NCBI GenBank assembly: GCA_024760905.1
Contig: CM045745.1
Location: forward strand, 4,072,782-4,136,781
DNA from: Plotosus lineatus
Lineage: Eukaryota > Chordata > Actinopteri > Siluriformes > Plotosidae
Direction: 5' to 3'
DNA length: 64,000 bases
The position numbers and the translations under genes were made by a program. The notes under the pieces are model-generated. The model ran no database searches. It was not told the DNA's origin and saw nothing but the letters and a program-made list of their open reading frames with translations. Shown here one piece after another: positions 32,595 through 41,604 of the stretch. Position 1 is the stretch's first letter. Each line of letters opens with the position of its first letter.

Positions 32595-34855
32595 AACTGC
32601 CTGTTCATCAGCATGAAGATTAAAATTCTGTGTCTAAATATAGAAGGAATATCCATGGTAAAATGCAATTACATGGCCAAACTCTGAGAGACACACAAAA
32701 ACGACATAGCTCCATATTGACATAGAATTCAAGAAACCCACCTCGACGACAATGCTGTACTGTCCAGATATACCATCCCCGGATATTCAGTCATCGATAG
32801 GCAGAATCACCCAAAATATGGTATTGCTACATACGCTAGAAAACCAGATCAGGGGATTGACCATGGTAGTAGCAAAGAAGAAAATGGCACACAAAGATCA
32901 TGCATTAAACTTGGAGACACAGAAATACATAACATCTACAAACCTCGTAGCTTGGAGTGGAATAATCCCCCCGTTGAAACAATAAACCACCCAGCAATGG
33001 TCATGGGAGACTTCAATAGCCACCACAATGAATGGGAATAGCTAAATAATGACCATGCAGGAAATGAGGTGAGCCAGTGGGCAGCGCTTTCTAATATAGC
33101 CCTTCTCTACAACCCTAAAAACAAAGGCACACTCAAATCAGCACGCTGAAGGAAACACTACACACCAGATCTTGTTTTTGTCTCACGAAACAGTAAGGGA
33201 ATTGTATGAGCAACAAGAGAAGTCCTGACTGACTTTCGTCATAGCCAACATTGCCCATCGGTCATCGCCACAGGCATCATCATCATACCAAAAATTACAC
33301 CAATACCCAAGCCACGGTGGAACTTTAGAAAAGCTGACTGGGAAGCCTACAAAAATGACATTGACAAAACATGCCGAAGAATAAAGCCTGACAACAAATA
33401 CTGACAACATTCACCGATTCACAAAACTTATCCTGAGTACAGCAAAGAAACACATACCAAGGGGATACAGAAAACAACACATACCCTGTTGGTCAGAATA
33501 CAGTCAAAACCTTCTGGAAGAGTATGAAAGGACTCAAGATCAAAACACTGCAAAGGAATTACTTGTGTCCTTACAAGAGAGCCGTAAAGAAAGATGGGTG
33601 GAAGTTGTTGAGAATATGAACTTCACCCACTCTAGCAGACATGCTTGGGTAACTATCAAGAAGCTCGACCCTGACTCTCGAGGCACCTGACGCACTAAGA
33701 GAAAGTCCTACAATTACACAAAGAAATGGCAGAGGCTATTAAATGCATCACAAATGGTAAGGCAGCTAGTATCGACGAAATCTACCCAGACATAATAATA
33801 CACCTGGGATACTATGCAAAATAATGGCTAGCTTCATTAATGACTGACATCATGGAAAAAGGCACTTATCCTAAAATATGGAAACATGCCAGAGTTGTTA
33901 CCATTCTGAAACCAGGGAAACCAGCCATAGAACCATCGAGCTATAGACCTACATCACTGCTCTACTGTCTATACAAGTTGTTAGAGAGAATCAATCTCAC
34001 CAGGATCACACCTTATATAGACCCCTTCATGCAGTGCAGCAAACAGGTTTCAGACCACAAAGAGGCACAACAGAACAGGTCCTAGCCTTAAAACCACATC
34101 TTGAAGATGGCTTTGAAAAGAAGCTGAAAACAGTAGCTGTCTTGGGAGATCTGTCTGCAGCCTATGATACAGTATGGACAGATGGACTTATGCTGAAGCT
34201 TGCGAAACTAGTACCATGCAAGAAAATTCTCAAAGGTTTGTCCCTTATGACTGGCATCAGACAGTTCCACGTGGTACTTGGAGGAGAGCAGAGCAAATCA
34301 AGATAGATAAGGAATGGTGTTCTACAAGGCTCAGTTATTGCTCCGACTCTCTTTAACATCTACATTAGTGATATGCCAGCAACAAAGTCTCTACAACTAG
34401 GCTATGCAGATGACTGGGTCTTAGTACATCAAACAAAAGCATGGACAGAAATCAAAGAAACCCTCAGTAAAGACACATCTGCTCTTAAAAATTACTTCGA
34501 CTCGTGGTAACTTAAAATGATCACAACAAAGTCAGTTTCTATGGTATTTCATCTCAACAATCACAAGATATCATAAACAATTAACATCCGTGTCAAAGAC
34601 AAGGTTTTGCCAGCAAGTACTTAGGCATTACCCTACCAGACAGCTCACCTACCGTAAACATCTTGAAGGATGCGCCAACAAGATCGCAAAAAGAAACCGC
34701 ATTCTAAGAAAGCTTACAAGAACCACATGGGGTGCATTTCAAACTGTTCTGCGAACATCAACCTTGGCCTTATGCTTTAGTGCTCCTGAGTATTGTTCCC
34801 CTGTGTGGACCAGAAGTTCACGCACAAAACTTATTGATACTAATACAATAGGCCC
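32595..34855 (+). pseudogene. Jockey-type LINE endonuclease-RT, decayed
   Basis: The remnant opens MKIKILCLNIEGISMVKCNY. Endonuclease blocks RIQETHLDDNAVLSRYTIPG and MVMGDFNSHHNEWE (GDFNSHH is the jockey/CR1-type catalytic motif) follow. RT blocks are ILKPGKPAIEPSSYRPTSLL, GFRPQRGTTEQVLALK, LGDLSAAYDTVW, VLQGSVIAPTLFNIYISDMP and LGYADDWVLVHQ. Many stops and shifts. Its RT type differs from the RTE, Rex3 and L2 elements around it. The 32290-32590 leader is not recognised. Confidence 0.75.
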
Positions 34856-35890
34856 TTGACTATTTGCAGTTTTGCACTTGCGCCTGCGCATATTCATGGA
34901 TGACTGAGCAACTGTCACATTATTCAAATTGAGCCAACGGCTGGACAGTTCCTTCCTGCTGATTGTTTGAGATGATATATTTTTTTCTCATTCGCGCTCA
35001 AGTTGTAAATGAGCCTTTTTTAAAGTGTTTTAAGTATTAGTTAAGCTCTATGATGCCACTCAAACGCCGGCTAAGCGCCAGGAAAAGGTAATGACGTTGG
35101 ATGTCTCTTCTGAAGAAATAAGACTTTCTCCTGAAGAAACAACAGTTTCCTCTAAAGTGCCTGAAGAGGATTAATCATCTGAACTGTCGTAAAGAACTGT
35201 AGTATTAAAGTCTTTTTCAATTATTAATATTATTATTCCAGTACAATACCTAAGTTAATGTTTAGAATGTTTGTGTGTGTGATTTTATGTACTGTGGTAT
35301 AGCATGTTTATCTTTTTGTTTTGTTTATCCAATTTATGACACTTCATGTTATTTTATGTTCTTTTTGTTTTTTCTTTGTTTTTGGGGGACTTTGATTTTG
35401 GCGTCTGTGCTCATCTAACTCTTTTTTCTCTCCGCTCCGGCTGAGGGGCGTGGCTGATCTGCTCATGGCTCACACCTGAATTCACTCTTCTCATCGACTC
35501 CCAATAAACACAAGCTCGCTCACCTCTGCGCCAGAAAATTAACTTACATCATGTCCCTGCTTTTTTGTACTATATTCTCTAACTCTGTTCTTTGCCTGCT
35601 CTGGCTGAGGGGCGTGGCTGAGCTGCTCGGGCTGAATGCAGTTCACCTCAGTGAAATTGCGCTGCTTAAGTGCTTCCCCTTTGAATAATAAATCCACTCT
35701 GCCATCTCACGCAGCATTCTGGGTCCAGCTGAAAGCTCATTATGTCATTACCTCACACTTTTATGTTCTTTATATACTTGTTTAGTACTCAAGCTTCACT
35801 TGCTCACTTGAAAGATCGGAAGTCCGGCTAGCACCATACATCACTTGCGACAAGCGCCTACATTCGAGGGAGCGTCTCACAAATAATGCA
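34848..35890 (-). mobile_element. Rearranged Tigger-like copy (15030-17816 family), inverted
   Basis: Begins CAATAGGCCCTTGACTATTT after TA and follows the inverse order of 17816 to 16740. It then repeats a module with the GAGGGGCGTGGCTGA motif twice (35445-35465 and 35605-35625) and ends with one arm of the foldback module. A frame near 35053-35172 reads DATQTPAKRQEKVMTLDVSS then EEIRLSPEETTVSS, which looks like the N-terminal KRQRKVMT region of a Tigger transposase fused to an acidic tail. Confidence 0.65.
35785..35886. repeat. Single arm of the foldback MITE
   Basis: Matches the right arm of 17861-18096 from CTTGTTTAGTACTCAAGC through GAAAGATCGGAAGTCCGG to GAGCGTCTCAC. The other arm is absent. 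Confidence 0.8.
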
Positions 35891-35899
35891 ATAGAGTAT

Positions 35900-36720
35900 G
35901 AGCAGCTTTATGAGTGGATCCTATTAAATTCTGATTTACCCCTGACTGAATCTAGGATAGATACGAACGCTGTTCTTAAAGGGTCCTGCGGATTATCAAA
36001 ATGAATATTAAAGTCACCAATAATTAAAACTTCATCTAAAGAAACAACCAGGATTGAAATGAAATTTGCAAATTCACGTAGGGATTCTGAATCCGGCCCT
36101 GGGGTCTGTAAATAATTTAAAAATGAAAAGAATCAGATTTGTGTGGAACCATTGTTGACTTTTGACAAGACTTGGCTGCATAGCTGTCAGCGTGTTTCTA
36201 CCCTGCGACGGCTTGGCAAGCTGTCCAGGGTGTACTCTACCCTTGCCCTGAGCAGGCCGGGATAAGTGCCAGCCTCCCCGTGACCCTAATGAGGATTAAG
36301 CAGTTACAGAAAGTGAATGGATGCATGTGGATATATTTTCCAGGAACATATGTAATGTTAGTATGTAGAATTTCAAATGGGCTAAATTCATGGCTGGATT
36401 TTTGTATAAGTTCAAGATTATTAGTATAAATAACTGCGATGCTCCTCCTCTGCCAGTGAGACCAGGTTGGTGTATATAACTGTATCCGAGAGGGGGAGCT
36501 TCATTTAATGCTACATATTCTCTGGGTTTAATCCATGCTTCCGTTCAACACATTACACTAAACTCCTGATCAGTAATGATTTCATTAACAATAAACGCTT
36601 TAGGTGAAAGAGATCTAATATTTAACAACCTGATTTTTAGATCAAAGGTGCAGGCTATAGATTCAGTATGATTTAAATTTATGTTTATAAGATTATTAAA
36701 ACAAAATCTGAGTTTTTACA
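35900..36720 (-). mobile_element. L2-type LINE endonuclease fragment, minus strand
   Basis: Minus-strand translation near 36110-35930 reads DSESLREFANFISI then VVSLDEVLIIGDFNIHFDNP, the L2/CR1 endonuclease GDFN motif. The 36720-36360 part matches the upstream endonuclease region (RRRSIAVIYTNNLELIQKS). A SINE interrupts it at about 36165-36320. Confidence 0.78.
36165..36320 (+). mobile_element. Chimeric SINE fragment with ATTAGGATTA tail
   Basis: Has the same GTCAGCGTGTTTCT body as the RTE-tailed SINEs. It then switches to GCTTGGCAAGCTGTCCAGGG and CCAGCCTCCCCGTGACCCTA with AATGAGGATTAAGCAG. The switch point is the same as in 55384-55730. Confidence 0.75.
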
Positions 36721-36749
36721 TTTTTGTTTAGTTCGGGAAGCAGACAGTC

Positions 36750-36990
36750 TCTATAGCATTGATAGAGGAATACACCCTGGACAGCTCACCAGATCATCAC
36801 AGGGAAGAAACATGCTGATGGCCCTGCAGCGTACTCTTGATGAAAGCCAGCAACGTAGGATTTTTTGTTTTTTTTTAAATAAAAGATTCCTCTTACCACA
36901 GACAGTGAGAGACACTGAGAGTGTTAGATTGTAGATGTAAGAGTGAGAGACGTTTAATAATCCAGTTAGATGCACTGGGGGGGCATAAAT
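36750..36990 (-). mobile_element. Chimeric SINE, minus strand, rearranged
   Basis: Inverse of the 55384-55730 type: ACACCCTGGACAGCTCACCAG at the left and CAGTGAGAGACACTGAG... GCACTGGGG at the right. The middle is altered by an A/T-rich insertion near 36870. Confidence 0.55.
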
Positions 36991-37124
36991 AGCTTTATCC
37001 TGAACACCTGATGTGATTATGTTTTGGGATGGTAATTAGCATTTACAGTCACAGGGCTTTTCCAATGTCCAGGCATGAGAAAGGGTTCAGGATAAAGCTA
37101 TTTACACTTTTTGGTTTCTCTGGG

Positions 37125-37425
37125 CAGCAAGGTGATGTACTGCTTAGCATGTCCGCTTTAAAGCAACAAGGTCCTGTGATCTTGGGCTCGAGTGTTTCTG
37201 TTTGGAGCTTGTTTATACTCCCCATGCTTGCGCTGGTTTACTCCCACAGTCAAAAGACATGCATGTTAGGCTCACTGGCTGTAGTAGGTTGACTGTAGGT
37301 GTAAGTGTGATTTGTTTTTTGTATTGGCCTGTGATGGTCTGGTGAGCTGTTCATGGTGTGCCTTTCCTTTGCCCTGTGGCTAAGATAGGCATCAGTCTCC
37401 AATTGTAGGATTAGGGATTTGGTGA
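37125..37425 (+). mobile_element. Common fish tRNA-type SINE
   Basis: GGCAGCAAGGTGATGTACTG head, TCCTGTGATCTTGGGCTCGAG, TTACTCCCACAGTCAAAAGAC and GCCTGTGATGGTCTGGTGAG in the usual order. The tail ends TAGGATTAGGG. Diverged copy. Confidence 0.7.
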
Positions 37426-38087
37426 GTGTGGCTTCTCTGTATCACATACACAATAGAGAAAGGGAGATCCCAATGGTTGCATCATGTTTATCATGATTAT
37501 AATGTTTGTGAAAACAGGAACTAGCTTGTTTCACAAGCTAGCCGCAACGTTCATATTGTAGAAACTCTCCAAGATGTCAAGCGGCATTTATTGTCTTACT
37601 AACCATTTTTGTGCTGTGATATTCATGATTATAGGAGCCACAATTATATATTAACTGTACTGATTAAATGGCTGTAAAGTACGATGTTCATGAAGTAATA
37701 ATCAGTTGTAATTGTGGGGAAAACTGCTGTAACGTCAGAGGAATAAAACACATCAGGACATGCTGTTGTGGAAAAAAAGAATCTAGTAATGGTTGTAAGA
37801 ACATCTTGCATCACTTTACATCACACTACAGAGTCTTCTTTGTGAAATAAATGTTGTTCCTGACATATTTCTTAAATCATAAATAATATATATGTGATTC
37901 TCTATAAGTACTTGAACACAGATTAATGGATTATGGTGACAATCTGAAGATAATTTATCACTTAAACAGACAACATATTCTATCAGAAGATTGAGATTAC
38001 ACTTGAAGTTTTGTTGACGTGATTTTATACTACTGGACATTTAGAGACATTTTATTAATTCATTGTTAAAATGTTTTTCCTTTACAG
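37426..38087. other. E2F5 intron, no gene recognised
   Basis: AT-rich. A 60-codon Cys-rich frame at 37668-37850 has no recognisable domain. The missing E2F5 exons are not seen here. Confidence 0.4.
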
Positions 38088-38255
38088 AGTGTCAGCCTGA
38101 TTCCCCTGGCGGTCACTGCTTGTTGTTACTGGAGTCCTTTGTTGATTCAGAGACTTCGCATAGGGATCTGGGAGCACAGAATATGCAGTCCATGCTGGAT
38201 GTGGAGAATCTGCTCTGACTCAGCACTGTGGTCCAGGTGAAAGAGGAAAATGAAG
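38088..38255 (+). pseudogene. e2f5: Candidate E2F5 exon with an in-frame stop
   Basis: Bounded by a TTCCTTTACAG acceptor and a GGTAAG donor. In the phase required by the next exon it reads CQPDSPGGHCLLLLESFVDS... then a TGA at 38216-38218, then LSTVVQVKEENE-G. QVKEENEG joins cleanly to VADLMDDLMSSD. The position fits the poorly conserved linker before the E2F5 transactivation region. A shorter exon using a downstream AG (38230s) would avoid the stop, but those AGs lack a pyrimidine tract. Confidence 0.4.
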
Positions 38256-38341
38256 GTAAGAAGGATTACATCCAGACTGATATATAGTTTTGTGTAATTC
38301 TGCTGAAATTCGAATTCTAAAAATAGTCTACGTCTTTAAAG

Positions 38342-38379
38342 GTGTTGCTGATCTCATGGATGACCTTATGTCATCTGAT
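38342..38379 (+). CDS. e2f5: E2F5 exon encoding VADLMDDLMSSD
   Basis: Acceptor TCTTTAAAG, then (G)VADLMDDLMSSD, equivalent to the DELMSSD stretch of E2F4/E2F5 just before the pocket-protein-binding C-terminus. The next coding exon joins in phase 0, which places the donor at GAT/GATAAG. This is a GA rather than GT site; removal of one A would give a consensus GTAAGT. Confidence 0.7.
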
Positions 38380-38665
38380 GATAAGTTTTCTTCCATGCAT
38401 TTGAATCGGAGTTCTGCTTTGTGTGAACTGTTGTGTTTTACTTAAAGCTCCATGGTAACCAATTTCACCATTTCCAGCTATTCTTCTCACGGGTCCATTT
38501 CATTAGTTTAGATGCTAATGAGAGTTTGATTGAGTTATGAAACAATGGCATAAATAGTCAGGGGAGCCTTACTTGAATCTTTGCTGGACATTCCTTACAA
38601 CTGTCATAGAAGAGTCACTATGTTTACACAGTTGGACCTGCACTAATTTGGTTTGTTCTTTGCAG

Positions 38666-38773
38666 TCTTCCCCCCTGTTGCACCTCCCGACCAACTCTGG
38701 TGCGGATTACAATTTCAATCTTAATGACAATGGAGTGTGTGACCTGTTTGATATTCAGATCCTGAATTATTAA
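38666..38773 (+). CDS. e2f5: E2F5 terminal coding exon
   Basis: Acceptor TTCTTTGCAG, then [20 protein letters not shown] followed by [15 protein letters not shown] and TAA at 38771-38773. The [19 protein letters not shown] end is diagnostic of E2F5; it is the acidic transactivation segment that pocket proteins p107/p130 bind. The six-C run at its start could hide a one-base error: the other frame gives VFPP, like the VFPLL of E2F5, but then loses the conserved end. Confidence 0.9.
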   Translation, partial: SSPLLHLPTNSGADYNFNLNDNGVCDLFDIQILNY

Positions 38774-39394
38774 CAAAAAAAACAACTGCAAATTCTTACA
38801 TGGACTTTGGCATGGTTGTCTTCCCTCCATTGTAACACTCCACTGCTCTACCTCCAATATCCTCTCCCCCACTGCCAACAACACAAAAAGACTGACTGTT
38901 CTTCACACACTGCACCTTGACCTGATTTCATACATTTCCCCTAACCAGAATGTCACCTTCCCGGTTTGTCCCCATATGCTATAAAAACCTGAAACTGTGT
39001 TTGTTTGACACTGTTCAGTTTAAAAAATTAATCACAATATTTTTGGCTCTGTATCTACTGGAGCATGTGTTTTAAGGTCCTTATTGTGTTTGTTTTATTT
39101 GCCTTAACAACATAAACCTGGAATGACATATGTATGTTTTGAACATTTGTCTGCTTTTGTTGTTTTTGTTTAATGTTTGTGGGAATAATTTCAGTGCTGC
39201 CTTATTTCACCTTTGGATTTTTTGTTGTCGGTGTTGTTGTTATTGTTGTTGTTTGGTGTTGAAAAAGCTATTTTAAAGGTTAACTTTGTAAAATAATTTG
39301 CTTGGATAGTTCTTCTACCTAATTAATAATTTCCAGCACTCGTAGTACCTGGTACTATGGACACATGAGAAAAAGCTGTAAAGATCCCTTTATT
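38774..39394 (+). other. Probable E2F5 3' UTR and flank
   Basis: Directly follows the E2F5 stop. T- and TTG-rich; no repeat recognised and no certain poly(A) signal. Confidence 0.4.
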
Positions 39395-39865
39395 AATCTA
39401 AAGGTCAAATGGACCGACCACACCAGTCAGGCGTTCTAGAGGCATTCTCATTAGATGCCCAAGCCACCTTACCTGGCTCCTCTCAACGTAGAGGAACAGT
39501 GTTTCTACTCCGAGCTCCTCCCGGATGGCTGAGCTTCTCACCCTCTCTAAGGGAGGGACCCAACACCCTATGAAAGATGCTTGTTTCAGCTGTTGGTAAC
39601 TGGGATCTTGTTCTTTCGGTCACTACCCAGAACTTGTGACCATAGGTGAGGGTTGGAACACAGATCGACTGGTAAATTGAGAGCTTTGCCTTGCGGCTCA
39701 GCTCACTCTTCATCACAACGAACCGGTATAAGCTCCGCTTTACAGCAGAGGCTGCAGCAATCTGCCTGTCGATCTCCTGCTCCATCCTTCACTCACTTGT
39801 GAACAAGACTCCGAGATACTGGAACTCCTCCACTTGGGGCAGGTCACCTTCAGGTCACCCTAATA
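39395..39865 (-). mobile_element. Rex3-like LINE 3' fragment, minus strand
   Basis: Minus-strand frame MEQEIDRQIAAASAVKRSLY, VVMKSELSRKAKLSIYQSIC and VPTLTYGHKFWVVTERTRSQ is the RT C-terminal region of Rex3, which is closely similar to the 30160-30360 piece. Truncated at its 5' end and without a tail repeat. Confidence 0.88.
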
Positions 39866-39929
39866 CAGTAATTGTATTCAAATATGGACTCTCGCCGTGC
39901 CATTAAAATTTTTTTTATCTTTCAGTATC

Positions 39930-40500
39930 TTGGCTGGCATTCAGTGTGTTGAATGGGGTGATAAGTATATCATTTATCTCTCTGACAGAGAACATTCTAG
40001 CATTAGAAGTGCACACCCAGACATTAGAGACGGTGAGTGAGAGTACGAGTAGCGCTGTTTCGGCAGCGAAAAATCTGGGTGTTTTGGGCAGAGATAGAAA
40101 CACCCCTCCTGCAGCATCAGGGCCCTTGCAGCGGGGCAAATGGGTCATGATTCAGTGGTGTACTCGTAAACAATAAGCTCAGGCGGAGTTCTCAGAGTCT
40201 CCAGCACTTGGTGAGCACTTCCGGTCATACTGCTTGAAAATGTTTGATCTCTGCGAAACAAGATGGACAAGCTTCATGCTCAGATTGCAGTGCAGAGGGA
40301 TCTACAGGACTGCTCCATGTTATGTTTCTGTGAAACATGGCTCGAGGAGAGTACACCCGACGAAGGCGATTGCACCAGCCGGCTACACGGCCTTCATCCT
40401 CTGCAATGCCAAGCGCTGGCGTCGTCATTCAGCCCCTCCCTGCCTGGGCTTATTGTTAGCCGGGGTGTGGCTAGCATTGAGCTATTTTGCATATTAGCTC
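39930..40500 (+). pseudogene. LINE endonuclease N-terminal fragment
   Basis: Readable from DKLHAQIAVQRDLQDCSMLC and FCETWLEESTPDEG (40260-40375), the endonuclease start with catalytic E in ETWL, typical of the fish LINE type also seen at 41605-43140. The upstream frame (ENILALEVHTQTLETVSEST) may be its ORF1. Truncated before the GDFN motif. Confidence 0.65.
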
Positions 40501-40680
40501 ACGATAGGAGTTGTTGCGTGCTTACTTGCCCGAAGCTGAAGCTGCTCATAGACGAGCATAGTGCAAAACATGAACAAACAAAACAACAAATAAAACAAAT
40601 TAAAACGAACAAAGAAACAATTTGACTCTGAGAACTCCGCGACGTCGCCCTCTAGGCAGCGCCATCTTGGAGACGTCACT
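40501..40680 (-). mobile_element. Inverted 5' end of a LINE
   Basis: On the minus strand it starts CCAAGATGGCGCTGCC, the same 5' start as the LINE at 41605. GACTCTGAGAACTCCG here is the exact inverse of CGGAGTTCTCAGAGTC at 40183-40198, so two copies lie tail-inverted. Confidence 0.5.
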
Positions 40681-40689
40681 CCAAAATGT

Positions 40690-41540
40690 CACTCCAAGTT
40701 CAATGTAAAAGGACATGAAGTGTAATAAAGTTTATCCTTTTGGTATCATTTAAACATGCTACAGAACATAAAATCTCAAGCACAAACATTCTAAGAATTA
40801 ACTTAGGTACTGTACTGGAATAATAGGGGCATAATTAGGGGCAGTGGTGGTCTGGTGGTATAGGGTGCTGGATCGCTGATCCAAAGGTTGGGGGTTCGAG
40901 TCCCACTCTCCACAAGGTTGTCACTGTCTCCCCCAGTGCAGCTAACTGGGTTATCAAAGGCGGGCCATGTCTCTCACTGTCTATGGTGTGAGGCATGTAA
41001 AAGAACCATTGCTGACTTTCGTAAAGAGTAGGCTGCAAAGCCATCAGCGTGTTTCTGTCCCTTGCTAAAAAGGGTTGTGACAGGAAGGGCATCCGATGTA
41101 AAAACCTCTGCCAAATCAAACATGCGAATCAGATGATTCGCTGTGGCGACTCCCGAGTAAAAGGGAAAAAGCCGAAAGGAAGACAGACTGTACTGGAATA
41201 ATAATCGAAAAAGACTTTAATACTAGTGCTTTACAACAGTATATGCTGTATAATGTTTATATTTTATTATCAATAAAAATAACATTAAAAGTTTTTCTTA
41301 ATCATTACTACATTTTACTACATTAATACTGTATTAATGAGTAAGACTGTCTATAGAATGCATTTAAGAAGCATATTTTAGCGCATGTAATGGATACACA
41401 GTATTTTACTTCCGGTTGCTCATTCGCGCATGTAATATGATACACAGGATTTTACCTCCGGGTACAGAACTCGCGGATTATCTTCATTCGTGGGAGGGGC
41501 TGTAACCGAACCCCCGCGAATATCGAGGGCCTACGGGATT
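40690..41540. mobile_element. Rearranged Tigger-like copy (15030-17816 family) split by a SINE
   Basis: 40690-40834 matches 22090-22160 in the forward sense. 41191-41540 is the inverse of the family's left end (CATGTAATGGATACACAGTA, CGAATATCGAGGGCCTACGG). An internal inversion or fusion of two copies is needed. Confidence 0.65.
40836..41182 (+). mobile_element. Full-length tRNA-headed SINE with target duplication
   Basis: Head GGCAGTGGTGGTCTGGTGGT, B-box GGTTCGAGTCCC, RTE-type tail to GCCGAAAGGAAGACAGAC. The 15-bp target TGTACTGGAATAATA stands before it (about 40813-40827) and after it (about 41189-41203). Confidence 0.92.
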
Positions 41541-41566
41541 TTATACAGTGGTACCTCGGTTTCTGA

Positions 41567-41567
<1 letters not shown>

Positions 41568-41604
<37 letters not shown>
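41568..41604. repeat. Poly-T tract before a LINE 5' end
   Basis: About 37 T in a row directly adjoining CCAAGATGGCGCC. Confidence 0.9.

Noticed and set aside
37668..37850. Cys-rich 60-codon frame in the E2F5 intron
   Set aside because: Cys spacing fits no zinc finger and there are no splice sites; probably chance.
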